NCBI RefSeq assembly: GCF_963576615.1
Contig: NC_088715.1
Span: 1,442,001 to 1,506,000, forward strand
Origin: Watersipora subatra
Taxonomy: Eukaryota; Bryozoa; Gymnolaemata; Cheilostomatida; Watersiporidae
Direction: 5' to 3'
Length of the DNA stretch: 64,000 bases
A program made the position numbers and the translations under genes. Under the pieces are notes generated by a model that was given only the letters and a program-made list of their open reading frames with translations, was not told the origin of the DNA and did not search any database. Each line of letters begins with the position of its first letter. The stretch's first letter is position 1. Of this stretch, positions 47,534 to 57,215 are shown one piece after another.

Positions 47534-47911
47534 GAGCGGGTCCAAAGGCCTTTTCCCCAAGGGTACGTAATCCCAAGGGTAAAGCAGAGGGAAGCGAGAC
47601 TCGTCAATCAGGAAATAAACACACCGCCTAAGGGAGCTGGGACAGAGGTAGCGGGAGAAAGCGAGACTGCCCTGGAGATCCACGTCATTGCGGATGACAT
47701 CGCTGGGGTATACGCTGGAGCCGATGGCAAGACCAAGGAACCTACCAGCAGCAGGGTAACCAGGGCCACCGAGAACACACGGGCCCGGCGAGAAGAGTAC
47801 AACCGTAGAGCGGGAAGAGAAGAGGACCAATACCAACGTTACATCCGGATGGCCGAGGAATGCCGTATAGAAGCTCAGAGGTTGAGAACACAAGGGCGGC
47901 GTTTCCACTGA
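47534..47911 (+). pseudogene. C-terminal remnant of an LTR-retrotransposon polyprotein
   Basis: An open frame of 125 codons ends in a TGA 34 bp before the polypurine tract, where the last ORF of an LTR element should end. Composition differs from the surroundings (GC-rich; Arg- and Glu-rich, for example EYNRRAGREEDQYQRY). I see no catalytic domain; it may be the extreme C-terminus of pol. It has no start codon because of the internal deletion. Confidence 0.5.
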
Positions 47912-47955
47912 GAACACTTAATTGTTCACCCCTGGCCAAACAATTGGGGAGAGAG

Positions 47956-48729
47956 TGTGGAGGACCGGGACATGCCTGTGTACTATTTACTGCACTCATA
48001 TATATATCCGCACTATCATTTAACCGAACCTCTCGAACTTCCCTTATTGCATACTTGAACTGCCTTTTTATTGTTATACAACTGTATTACTGAACTGTCC
48101 TTGTATTACTGAACTGCCTTTTTATTATATAACTGTATCACTGAACTGCCTATTGTTACATAACCATCCTGTTATATCTGGCATATCCTTTGTGATATAA
48201 ATAGATCAGTAGGCGGAGTTAAACGATAGGCGCTGGCTATATAAGCCAGCGCGGTAGACAGACAGAGTGTGCTTGATTCCACTCATACTTGTGCATACTT
48301 GTATTGAAGATATCTATAATAAACTGCTATATACTCATACGAACTGCTTCTATTTACGCCTGCCTGGTTGGCTCGCCGATTGTACAAGCAGGCTCAGTGC
48401 AACCAACAGACGGAACTGCCAGGGTGACTCTAAGAAGGCTAGGAGGCGATCCACGGCCTTGTCTAGACTCGATCGGGTGTGCCATGGCACTAGAGATCCA
48501 GTCTTAAGACCAGCCATTAGTGGATCCAGACTAGCCTGGGATAGAGATCCAGAGGCAGGCCGGGGGTTTGGTTTCGGAGCAAGCCTGACTACTAGATTCT
48601 TGTCTTGGACTGACTTGACCGCCACACGCAGGTCGATCAGGCCCCGGACAAGGTCAGCCAGTAGCCCAGGTTGCGACTCCCTTGTTAGGAAGTAAAGCTG
48701 ACTCAGCTACCGGAGTCAGATCCTTTACA
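47956..48729 (+). repeat. 3' LTR (774 bp)
   Basis: Starts TGTGGAGGACC right after the polypurine tract and ends TTTACA. U3 contains three imperfect copies of ACTG(T)ATTACTGAACTG-type units (about 48060-48150). A TATA box (TATATAAG, 48238-48245) lies within a perfect palindrome. AATAAA at 48318-48323 is a plausible polyadenylation signal. Confidence 0.75.
48230..48252 (+). promoter_or_regulatory. LTR TATA box inside a palindrome
   Basis: Arms GCGCTGGCT and AGCCAGCGC are perfectly complementary around ATATA, placing the presumed TATA box at the loop. Confidence 0.6.
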
Positions 48730-48829
48730 ATAGTAAATTCTATAGCTAAACCCATCGGTTAACAGAAACAAAGTCCTGGGAACCGAACTGAATATAGCTA
48801 TGCAAAACCATGAGTGTCAAAACCTGACT

Positions 48830-48935
48830 GTTTATGTGAGGTCATACCTGAAGGTTAGGAAAAATATTGCTTCCAGATGGAATTCAAACTCTCAACTTTC
48901 AGCATGGTGGACCAACTTTCCATCACCTGCTACAA
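48830..48935 (-). mobile_element. tRNA-like SINE (minus)
   Basis: The minus strand reads GAGAGTTTGAATTCCATC (box B region) after a GTTGGTCCACCATGC head. Confidence 0.45.
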
Positions 48936-50644
48936 CATTTACCTGCTTGACAAGAAATTAGATTCAAAGGAGAATTTGAAATCCTTGATATGAAGGCAGC
49001 TTTTAAAAGCATGTTCAAAGGATTTGGGGTAAAACAGTTGCGGAAAACACAATTTCAATTAAATCAAAGATGAATTCCTCATGAAACAAATTATAGTTCT
49101 TTGCCGTATCTACTGATTCTAAAGGGCCTGAAAGTGAATATAGACTAAGATCCTGAATCAATGTGCTTAGAAATCATATTGACTTCACACTAAAGTTACT
49201 CTTATGTTTATTTACTATGAGAAAAACCAGCCATAAGCATAGACACTTGCTATAACTATAGCAAGTATAGCAACTAGTGAAATCATTGGGGTGCGTATTT
49301 TTCTTCTGACTTTTATATCCGGAATCAAATTTTGTCGATTTTAATCTTGAAACATCCTAGCGGACAAATAACCTCAAACCAAATCAACTGTTTAAATTCA
49401 TCTCTAAAACATTTGAAACCAAATGAAACAGCTGCTGGCAAGTAGCCAACACATTAGGCGCAAGATCTGCTTAGGTGTAAATATCAACTGATTTACAGGC
49501 AGTCGTTCAATGTTAAGTCATTTATTCTTATTTCAAGAACAAAGTGTCAGCAAAAAGGTTCAGTTTCTTATAAAATACAGCCATTTGGTATAAACTGACT
49601 CTGCTGCCAGCAGCTATATCCTATTGTATCATACCAACAGTCCTACTTGTAGCATAACATGTTTATAGCCCTGGCAGCAATCAATATGAAAAAGACATCC
49701 CTGAATATGCCTATTGTTTATACCTCTATTATAAGTAGCATAATTGATATGTGGCAGACAGTTAGTGTTGGTATCAATCCAATTATTCAGTAATCATTTG
49801 CAAAACGTTGAATATTCTCCGTAATTTAATGATCTGGAGACATGAAGTGTATGTCCACATCAATAATGCTCTTAGAGGAGACACTGTACACTGATTCTAG
49901 ATCATGTCCTGTCAAACTCATCACAACATCAATCACGTGCAATAACAGATATGTCTCAATATTAAGAAACCCGATTATGGTGTAGAGAACTTTTTTATTA
50001 TTAGTATAAATGTAAAGACAAATGTCTAGATACAAAATTAATCTGTTGTCAAACTTGCTTTGTATACCAAAACCATTACATGTTTTTATAAAAATACACT
50101 GTTTCAGCTTTTCTATGTTTTACTGCAAAAACACTAATTACAACCAAAATACTTCAGGCAAGAACCTATAACATTAAAAAATACATCAAAAAATACACTA
50201 TTTTTTCACTATACGAAGCTAACCCTGGAAAATAATACAATCATATCCCGAGGGTGCACTGTAATTAGATGCAAAAACTTTTGCTGTAGGCCCGGAGATG
50301 GCTGAAACTTTGTTCAGATTCAATCAGATAGACCGCAGGTAGATGTATCGAGGCAGTATACTCCAGGTGATTACACACAGTATTATAATAAACACATTAC
50401 ATAAAACAATGTATATGTACATAGTACAGTGAGTTGTCAGCTAAAATATATGATATTATATGGATATTATTTCAGGTATTGAAGTATGTCAGCAGTATTT
50501 TAATAGACACATTGTATCAGCAGTCATAGACATAGAGAGTTAATAAAGAAACACAAATATACATGAGTCATACCTAAATGCTAAGTTACTGAGATAAACT
50601 ATTGAGACCAGCCTATGAACATAATATATACTCATTTTGATCTT

Positions 50645-50790
50645 TACTATAATAAATGCCGTGTCCGTTTAAAGTCACGTGAAGTGTATGAAGAAAAAAG
50701 ATTGCACAGCACAGGAATAGAACACAGATATTCAGATTCTTAATATCACAAAGTGTGCACAACTAATACTAATTGTGTGCATAGTTGTTG
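50645..50790 (-). mobile_element. tRNA-derived SINE (minus)
   Basis: The minus strand reads GTGTTCTATTCCTG followed by AACGGACACGGCATTTATTA, the family tail. Confidence 0.5.
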
Positions 50791-51849
50791 CACATGATAA
50801 TCTCTCCCAGTGCACAAAACTGGCAGTATACCTATTCTGCTATTCCGACAGTGGTCAGAATACGTTAGTGTTGTATCGCTGTCTCGATTTGTTTCAGGAT
50901 AAGTGTGCTTAAAAATTCAAATTGTAAGTATTTCCCAGGGGCACAATCGTAAAACAGTTATTATATAGAAAACACAAAACTTGGCCGTCGAGAAACAAAA
51001 GTTATCCTCTCATGTATGCTACATATACCATCACTCCAAATCATCAAATAAATATAAACAAAGCATTTGTGGTCCGCTGACTCGCTAGCAAAATGAACTG
51101 AGTGAGATGTGTTCTAAGTCATACCCATGGAAAGCAAACAGATGCGTGATTGTCACAGCCTTCAAAGGTTACCTAATACCAGGATATCAGGCTACCATTG
51201 GGAGTACTGCACCGGGGAGCCATAGACCTACCCACCATCAGGTAGGTCTCTATATATATGAACCACTCTCCAAGAAATGGATCATATATGATACTACATA
51301 CTATATATACTAAATACATATACTAGTGCTAGGTAGATACCTTAGATCAGTGAAACACAGGGATGGACTGACATCTACCAGAACCAAAAGAAATTGGATC
51401 AGTACAATACAGTAGACGCTCCTACAATGTGACTAATCCATTCCAGGAATGTACATGTTACAGGGATGTTATGTTACCTGAACAGTAAAATACATGTAAA
51501 TAGCCTAAACTGTTTTTAAACATTTTCAAATTCATCCCTTTTGGTCCTTCTAAAAGGGAAACCAGACATAATGTTTTAATTTAATGACTATACCATAACT
51601 GCAGTATTATTGGTGCATATTGACAACTTTCCTCCTTGGTATCAATTTCATCCGATTCATGGTCTATGACTATTGTAATTTAACAACAAATTAAGAGGAG
51701 CTCACACCCTGAATGTCGATTTATACATATTTATTCTCCTTTTTTCTACACAGGAACAGATCTATTTCGTAGCGGAAAGGTACTAAATAATATTTTTTTG
51801 TTTAAAACAAGGTAAAACAAAAATATATCTTTACTTAACTCAGATTGAT

Positions 51850-51985
51850 CTCTATCCGTCTGTCTATCCATCCATCACCGGAGTTTGAAGTTATGATAAA
51901 AGGTAGCTTTTGACAGTATTCCATCTCGTGACATTCAGATTGGTAGACCAACGCTGTAACACCTGCACCCATCGGTTGCCTTCAA
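51850..51985 (-). mobile_element. tRNA-derived SINE (minus)
   Basis: The minus strand reads GGTGCAGGTGTTACAGCG, then GAGATGGAATACTG (degraded box B), then a GGTGATGGATGGATAGAC tail. It abuts the DNA transposon at 51999. Confidence 0.55.
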
Positions 51986-51998
51986 GTCTTTTTGAATA

Positions 51999-52417
51999 TC
52001 CTAGGACACTTATGTATTCGCTTCATCTAACTTTCACAGTTTTGCGGAGTCATCCTCTCGCAAAAATTTCATGAGCGGAACTAAACTATTATAACGAACG
52101 AGAGAAAACGGGGAATTAAATAGCTTTGTTTATTGATAGTCCAAAAAACAAATGGCAGCAAGCGATCAAATTGCAATATCAATCTTAGCAACACAATTCT
52201 ACCTGCCGCTCACAATTGCAAACTTGTCCCAAATTGAATTTTTTTTTCTTACTGATGAACTGAATCTGAGGGATCTAGGTATGTTTGTTCCACTTCATTT
52301 ATTCTCACAACACTACATTTTCGCACTCATCAGAGCGGCGAAATTAAGCTGCAGCAAAATTTTACTCTATATGCTACTCACGAAACTGAATACTAGCAAA
52401 ATATAAGCGTCTTGGGG
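51999..52417. mobile_element. TA-flanked DNA transposon, CCCTAGGACACTTAT family, short copy 3 (inverted)
   Basis: TCCTAGGACACTTATGTATT at the left and TATAAGCGTCTTGGGG at the right are the family ends, with TA on both sides. At 419 bp it lacks the central sequence of copies 1 and 2 and joins their outer parts directly, so it may be the ancestral short form or a deletion product. Confidence 0.75.
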
Positions 52418-52419
52418 TA

Positions 52420-53406
52420 ATTGAGTAGTTGCTTATTCTCTGTGTCGACACAATACACCTGACAATCTCTCATGACAAACTAAACATCCAGGGTAACAGT
52501 CTATATAAAATAAGCACCTTGATAAATAATTGGCACCCCTCGGCCCCCTAGGGAGAACCCTGCATCTCACTAAGATCTATCACAATGCTGAGCGATCTGC
52601 GACTTTTAAATATGACTTCTATCACTTGCGTCATGAGGAGCGTGGATATATCGCCTAAACACACATGAGTCATTCACAAACAGGTGACAACGTGGGCACG
52701 ATAACGTGGGCACACTCACAAACTGCCAATAAAATTACGTATCATTAGCTTCTCAGGCCTATCTCACTCTTTGGATTGTACACTACGAGAAGACAAGAAA
52801 AGACGATTTCTGTATCTTAACAGTAATATTTAATTATTTTTATTTATAGTTTACTTTATAGTAGTTCACCATTCTCAAGATGGTCAACATGTGCAATGAT
52901 TGACTCCAAATGTTGGCCTTCAACTGTTTGTTTGTAATTTTTGTGCGTTATGTCATACATGACTTGGGCAGTTTTATTAAATTCATGAACATTTCAGTGT
53001 TCGTTCTGATGATGTTTCGATCGTAACCAAACTAGCGAAATTTTGCTGCTGTACGTTGGTGAACATAAACAAGAAATAAATACCTGCCATGTTGGATTAT
53101 GGGATCAACCAATAAATATGCACCTCACAAGCGAAAAAGTTGTGATGAGAATGTCTAGTGTTATCGCTCTGCATGAGCTGGCTGAGCGATTTCTAGTGCA
53201 GATTAGCGCCAAGCAGCGTGATATCGCTATAATTATTGCCAAGTGTGGTTGTACCTTTATTCTCACAACAGACTGAATCACCTCTACTACGGACATCAGC
53301 ATCGATTATGGTGAAGGTTGTCAACTACTTCGCTGTCTTCATCATGGTTTGTATGTATTTTCTAATGAATAGTGGCTGGTCAGAGCTCCACATTAGTTGT
53401 ATATAT
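52420..53406. other. Gene-free stretch
   Basis: No supported exon, RNA gene or repeat. Confidence 0.4.
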
Positions 53407-53574
53407 TTAAAGATGTAGTTGCGTCAAAAATGAAATTAGGACCCATAAAAGGCTAAAACATCAGCTACAATTTGATGCCATTTTTGTCTTTGTAGACCAA
53501 CCCTGTCCAGAGATATATGCGTTTGAATGAGGCCCTCTTTTAAAAAGCTCACGTTCCCGCGGGTGGCAATTTCG

Positions 53575-53670
53575 TGACGTCACAAGCTTGTTATCTGAAA
53601 CGAAAACACAAGCGATAAATATGAGGTCGATTCGTTAGCCAATCATGCGTGCAAAATTTTTATATAGGCC
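53575..53670 (+). promoter_or_regulatory. Promoter-like region in the TTAA element
   Basis: A palindromic CRE-type site TGACGTCA (53575-53582) precedes a TATA-like TTATATA (about 53660-53666) and a start codon at 53798. The CRE is also present in the copy at 62238, and in inverted form near 25671-25680. Confidence 0.4.
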
Positions 53671-53797
53671 GTAATAAATGTTATCACTCGTAAAACGCGT
53701 TGTCTGTGATCTCGAAGATTCTCATCATAGAGAATTCATCCTCATCGTTACTGATTCAACGCGTTTCAACAATTACCAAGTTATACATAGTTTTAAA

Positions 53798-54420
53798 ATG
53801 GCTTCAAGTTCGAGCGACCGCTACTCAGAGTTATCTGAGCAACTTTTAGTAAAAGATTAGAGTAGACAGCCTATGGCCAAAGCTGACAGGCGTCAGCAGC
53901 GTTTTGCTGCAGAAGAATACAGAATGGAGGTAAATTAGCTTAGAGTCTTCTATACTTTAATAAATGTAATATTTTTTATAGTCATAAATACATATACTAA
54001 TTAATAAAATGATAATTCTTTGCTATCTCCAATCATCGTTTCAAAGCTTATCTGCCGTTTTACCTAGCTGTAATATATTTTTCGAATTTTCTTTGGTAAA
54101 TTAGAGTCATGATTACAAATTATTTTTACTCGTAGGAAGTGGGTAAAATCGATTGATCATTGCAAATCTTTAATTTCCAGAACCAAAGCTTCGAATCGTT
54201 GGCTTGGCGTACTTGTGCCTTTATTAAATGTTTATTCGTTTTTAAAATTACACTCGCAATCTATTTAACTTCCAATTTGGAAGCTGTCAATAGATACGCT
54301 TTAGAATGACATATATTTATTGCATTTTTTTTACTGATTACAGAATGTTTATGTCGTCCCACCGGCCGAAGAAGCTTTGTCAGTGTGGAAACTGCCATAA
54401 AGTGGAAAGAGAGACTTGAA
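53798..54420 (+). pseudogene. Two-exon gene fragment carried by the TTAA element
   Basis: Segment 1 (53798-53929) begins MASSSSDRYSELSEQLLVKD, meets TAG at 53858-53860, and continues in frame as MAKADRRQQRFAAEE to a donor GAG|GTAAAT. Segment 2 follows an acceptor TTACAG at 54343 and, in one frame, reads PKKLCQCGNCHK; one base-shift further on, ECV follows seven residues after CGNC. A CxCGxC followed about seven residues later by EC(V)CC is typical of the cysteine domain of P2X7-like proteins, so this may be a truncated capture of one. The frame after a simple splice would instead be NVYVVPP and stop. The TAG is present in all three copies. Confidence 0.4.
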
Positions 54421-54630
54421 TGCGTGCTGCATAAGCCATGATGTTTTGTTTGAGTTTGTTGCAGTAGATGAATTTGTCTTATTGTATCAGCTAATACTAT
54501 CTGAGTGGCCACGACTTGATGAATATTTTTAATAAAAGTTTTATGCCGAGATGAAAATATTTTTGTTTGTAAAAATTATATAATAAAATAATATTGTTGA
54601 AGATAATGCAAAACATGATTTGCAGAATAT

Positions 54631-54710
54631 TGTAGTGTATCGGATATGGTATATGGATGTCCGCAGAACTGGAGAATGTGAGTTCAAATCCAGTTTGCAG
54701 CAGACTTCTC
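54631..54710 (+). repeat. tRNA-like segment inside the TTAA element
   Basis: GAATGTGAGTTCAAATCC is a good box B, preceded by a degraded box A region. It occurs at the same place in all three element copies, so it entered before the family spread. It has no closing acceptor stem and is unlikely to be a tRNA gene. Confidence 0.45.
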
Positions 54711-55400
54711 ATTCTTAAAACTCTATCCCTGTCTATATTCTTTTCAAAGAGGTGGCTTGCTTATTTCACTTATCTAGTATTCGGTAAGAATACTACTAGC
54801 AAGAAACAAGTACGTAGGCAGTAGGTGATAGGCGACATAATGTGGGCGGGGCTTATGAGAGGCTGTATATCGTTTGTATGGGTAGATGCAGAACTGTGCT
54901 GATACAAAGACCGCGTTCTACAAAAGTGACTTGACAGAATTACCGTAGACCGGTAGAATTGGTAGTCGGTACCCAAATGTTTACACAACATTTGGAGAAA
55001 GTGAGTAGAACAAATTTTCAATTTTCGTTATTTGAGGCCTTTTAAACATTCATAATAATGCATCTGTAGCAGGATTTAAAATTTTATTCTAGCCAACATG
55101 AGCAAATACAAAATAAGATATATGCCAATAGAGCCGCGTAAGACTAGACTTTTATCGCAAATAGCCGATGTGAATACGAGAGATAGAGACAGGTTGCCAA
55201 ACGCGTGACATCATTTTTGGCGAGGCTGGGCACGTTTTTGTGGCCTGAGCGTTTTTATGGCGATCAGATTTTTTCGGTTTTAATCTTCAAATATCTTGGC
55301 AATGCGATCGCGTAACACAACAAACAACATATCAACTGATAGAGAAAAAAAATGCTTTCTTTTAAGATCAACTTAAATTTTGACGCAACTACATCTTTAA

Positions 55401-56633
55401 AGAGGAGATTTCAGTAGACACAAAGAGCACTGCTGCAAAAACCGAACAGAAAAACTACAGATATTATTTCAAATCCGTGTAACTATGGACTTACCTGCGG
55501 TAAAAACAAAAAGATGCAAAACTATCATTATAATAAAAATTTTAACTAGCAGCTGGACCACAGGCTACTAAAAAAACCAAGCAATGATCAGGCCAGCTAA
55601 CCGGATATGAATCACTCATCCCAGGCTATTTATAGAACAGTGGTACACAGCCAGGACAAGTTAAAAATTAAAACCTGGTTCCCACATCAATTTCGAAACT
55701 TTGGCTATAATAATACGGAGCAAAACGCTTGCGACGCTAGGCTCGGCGGCTTATGTTCACTTAAAGCTTCATCACTAATAACGGCATAAAAATTTACGCT
55801 TGCTATGCCATTTTTATAATGCTGACTTTCACATGTGCAGCGCATTTCAGCTATTTGAGAAATTTGAACCGCGCTAAACTCTTGCTTTGCCGCTGGCAAC
55901 TACCAGCGGTCTTTGGCGGTACCCGGCGCATAGTTTCAAATTTCACTGCTAATAGCATGTGGTGCAGTCGCTGCAGCTTTGTGAGGTATATGGTAACCAG
56001 GTTTTAGATCATTGCATTGATTGGGACAAATGCTTAAGCGCTTATGGATTCTTAGAAAAGCTACAGCAAAAATCACTTCAATGGAACCACAATAGGCCCT
56101 TGCGATACGACATCAATCTGTTCTTGTTTTGGCATCAAAGGGTGAAAATGTCCGAAATAACAACTATTTAATGCAAAACCCTGGAAATAGGCCTTATAAT
56201 TTATACATGTACTGAACATATTAAATATTCATAACAAAATAGTATGTTAACCTTAGTAACTATAGTTGCTTACAATAAATTTAGTGTATTTAGTTGTTAT
56301 GATATGCTCATGGTTACAAGTCTTACTTTTTTCATTTAATTTCGTTATCAACCTTAGGACCCAAGGCTAATGTATTGAAGTTATATATGTAATTAGATGC
56401 ATATAGTTAACCTAGCTAAGTTAAGCTTAGTTAAGTTAGGTACACAGTAATACATGATGACTGAGATTGGATTGGTCTGGTTACAATGGATATGGGGATT
56501 ACATGATGATGAATCAACAAAAGCCATGACCCAGGGACCAAGGTCATTGATACATTAATCACTGCGTCAGTAACATATCACTGAAAGCAGCTTTGGAAAA
56601 TAGCTCTATGGAGGATGGTAGAACTAACCTCTA
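55401..56633. other. Gene-free stretch
   Basis: No supported exon. A short hairpin (GCCGCTGG / CCAGCGGT) lies near 55890-55910. Confidence 0.4.
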
Positions 56634-57215
56634 GCAAGACACTCAAAAAATGACCTCTAGAGCTTGACCCATAGAAACGAACTCTAGCGTTCCACTATAA
56701 CAATGAACTCTAACATTCTACCTTAACAATGACCTCGAGTATGTATAACCATAAAAATGACCTCTAGCAGTTCATCCACAACAATGACCTCTAGTGCTCC
56801 ACCAATAACAATGACTTCTACAACTAAACCAATAACAATGACATCTAACATTCCACCTATAAAAATAGACCTCTAGCGCTATGTATATAACTATTACCTT
56901 AGCGTTCCACCCATAACAATAACCTCTAGCACTCACCCATAACAATAACCTCTAGCGCTACACTGATAACAATAACTTCTAGTGTTCCAACCATAACAAT
57001 GACCTCTAGCGCTCCACCGATAACAATGAACTCTAGCGCTTCACCCATAGCAATGACCTCTAGCGCTCCACCCATAACAATAACGTCTAGCCCTCCACCC
57101 ATAACAATGACCGCTAGCACTCCACCCATAGCAATGACCTCTAGCACTCCACCCAAAACAATAACCTTCAGCGCTCCACCCATAGCAATGACCTCTAGCG
57201 CTCTACCCACAACAA
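56634..57215. repeat. 27-bp minisatellite
   Basis: Units of the form CCACCCATA(A/G)CAATGACC followed by TCTAGCGCT repeat, regular at 56930-57215 and more degenerate with variable spacing to the left. Because 27 is a multiple of three, open frames run through it on both strands; they are not taken as coding. Confidence 0.85.

Larger units (their letters stand above)
47410..48729 (+). mobile_element. LTR retrotransposon remnant, internally deleted
   Basis: Identical 4-bp ATAG duplications (47406-47409 and 48730-48733) bracket it. It begins with 71 bp of LTR start (47410-47480, matching 47956-48026), then a residual coding end, a polypurine tract (GGGGAGAGAG, 47946-47955) and a full 3' LTR. Most of the 5' LTR and internal region is lost. 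Four-base duplications and a TGTGGAGGACC start fit Ty3/gypsy-type elements, but no protease, RT or integrase remains to confirm this. Confidence 0.75.
48734..51849. other. Gene-free stretch with SINE fragments
   Basis: SINE-like segments occur at about 48830-48935 and 50645-50790 (both minus). An orphan CAGTAGACGCTCCTACAA lies near 51412. No exon is supported. Confidence 0.4.
53411..55396 (+). mobile_element. 2-kb TTAA-flanked transposon carrying exon-like segments, copy 2
   Basis: Starts AGATGTAGTTGCGTCAAAA and ends with its inverse, TTAA on both sides (53407-53410, 55397-55400). It aligns with 62238-64000 in the same orientation and with 23822-25844 inverted, with few differences, so the family was active fairly recently. 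In order it holds a promoter-like region, an exon-like segment starting MASSSSDRY, an intron-like stretch, a second segment with CQCGNC, a tRNA-like segment (54631-54710), and the right arm. It has no transposase, so it needs help in trans. Confidence 0.8.

Noticed and set aside
34293-51440. GCTCCTA word near 51412 as a full second copy of the 34293-34713 element
   Set aside because: Only one end is recognisable near 51412 and no inverted partner was found within 1 kb.
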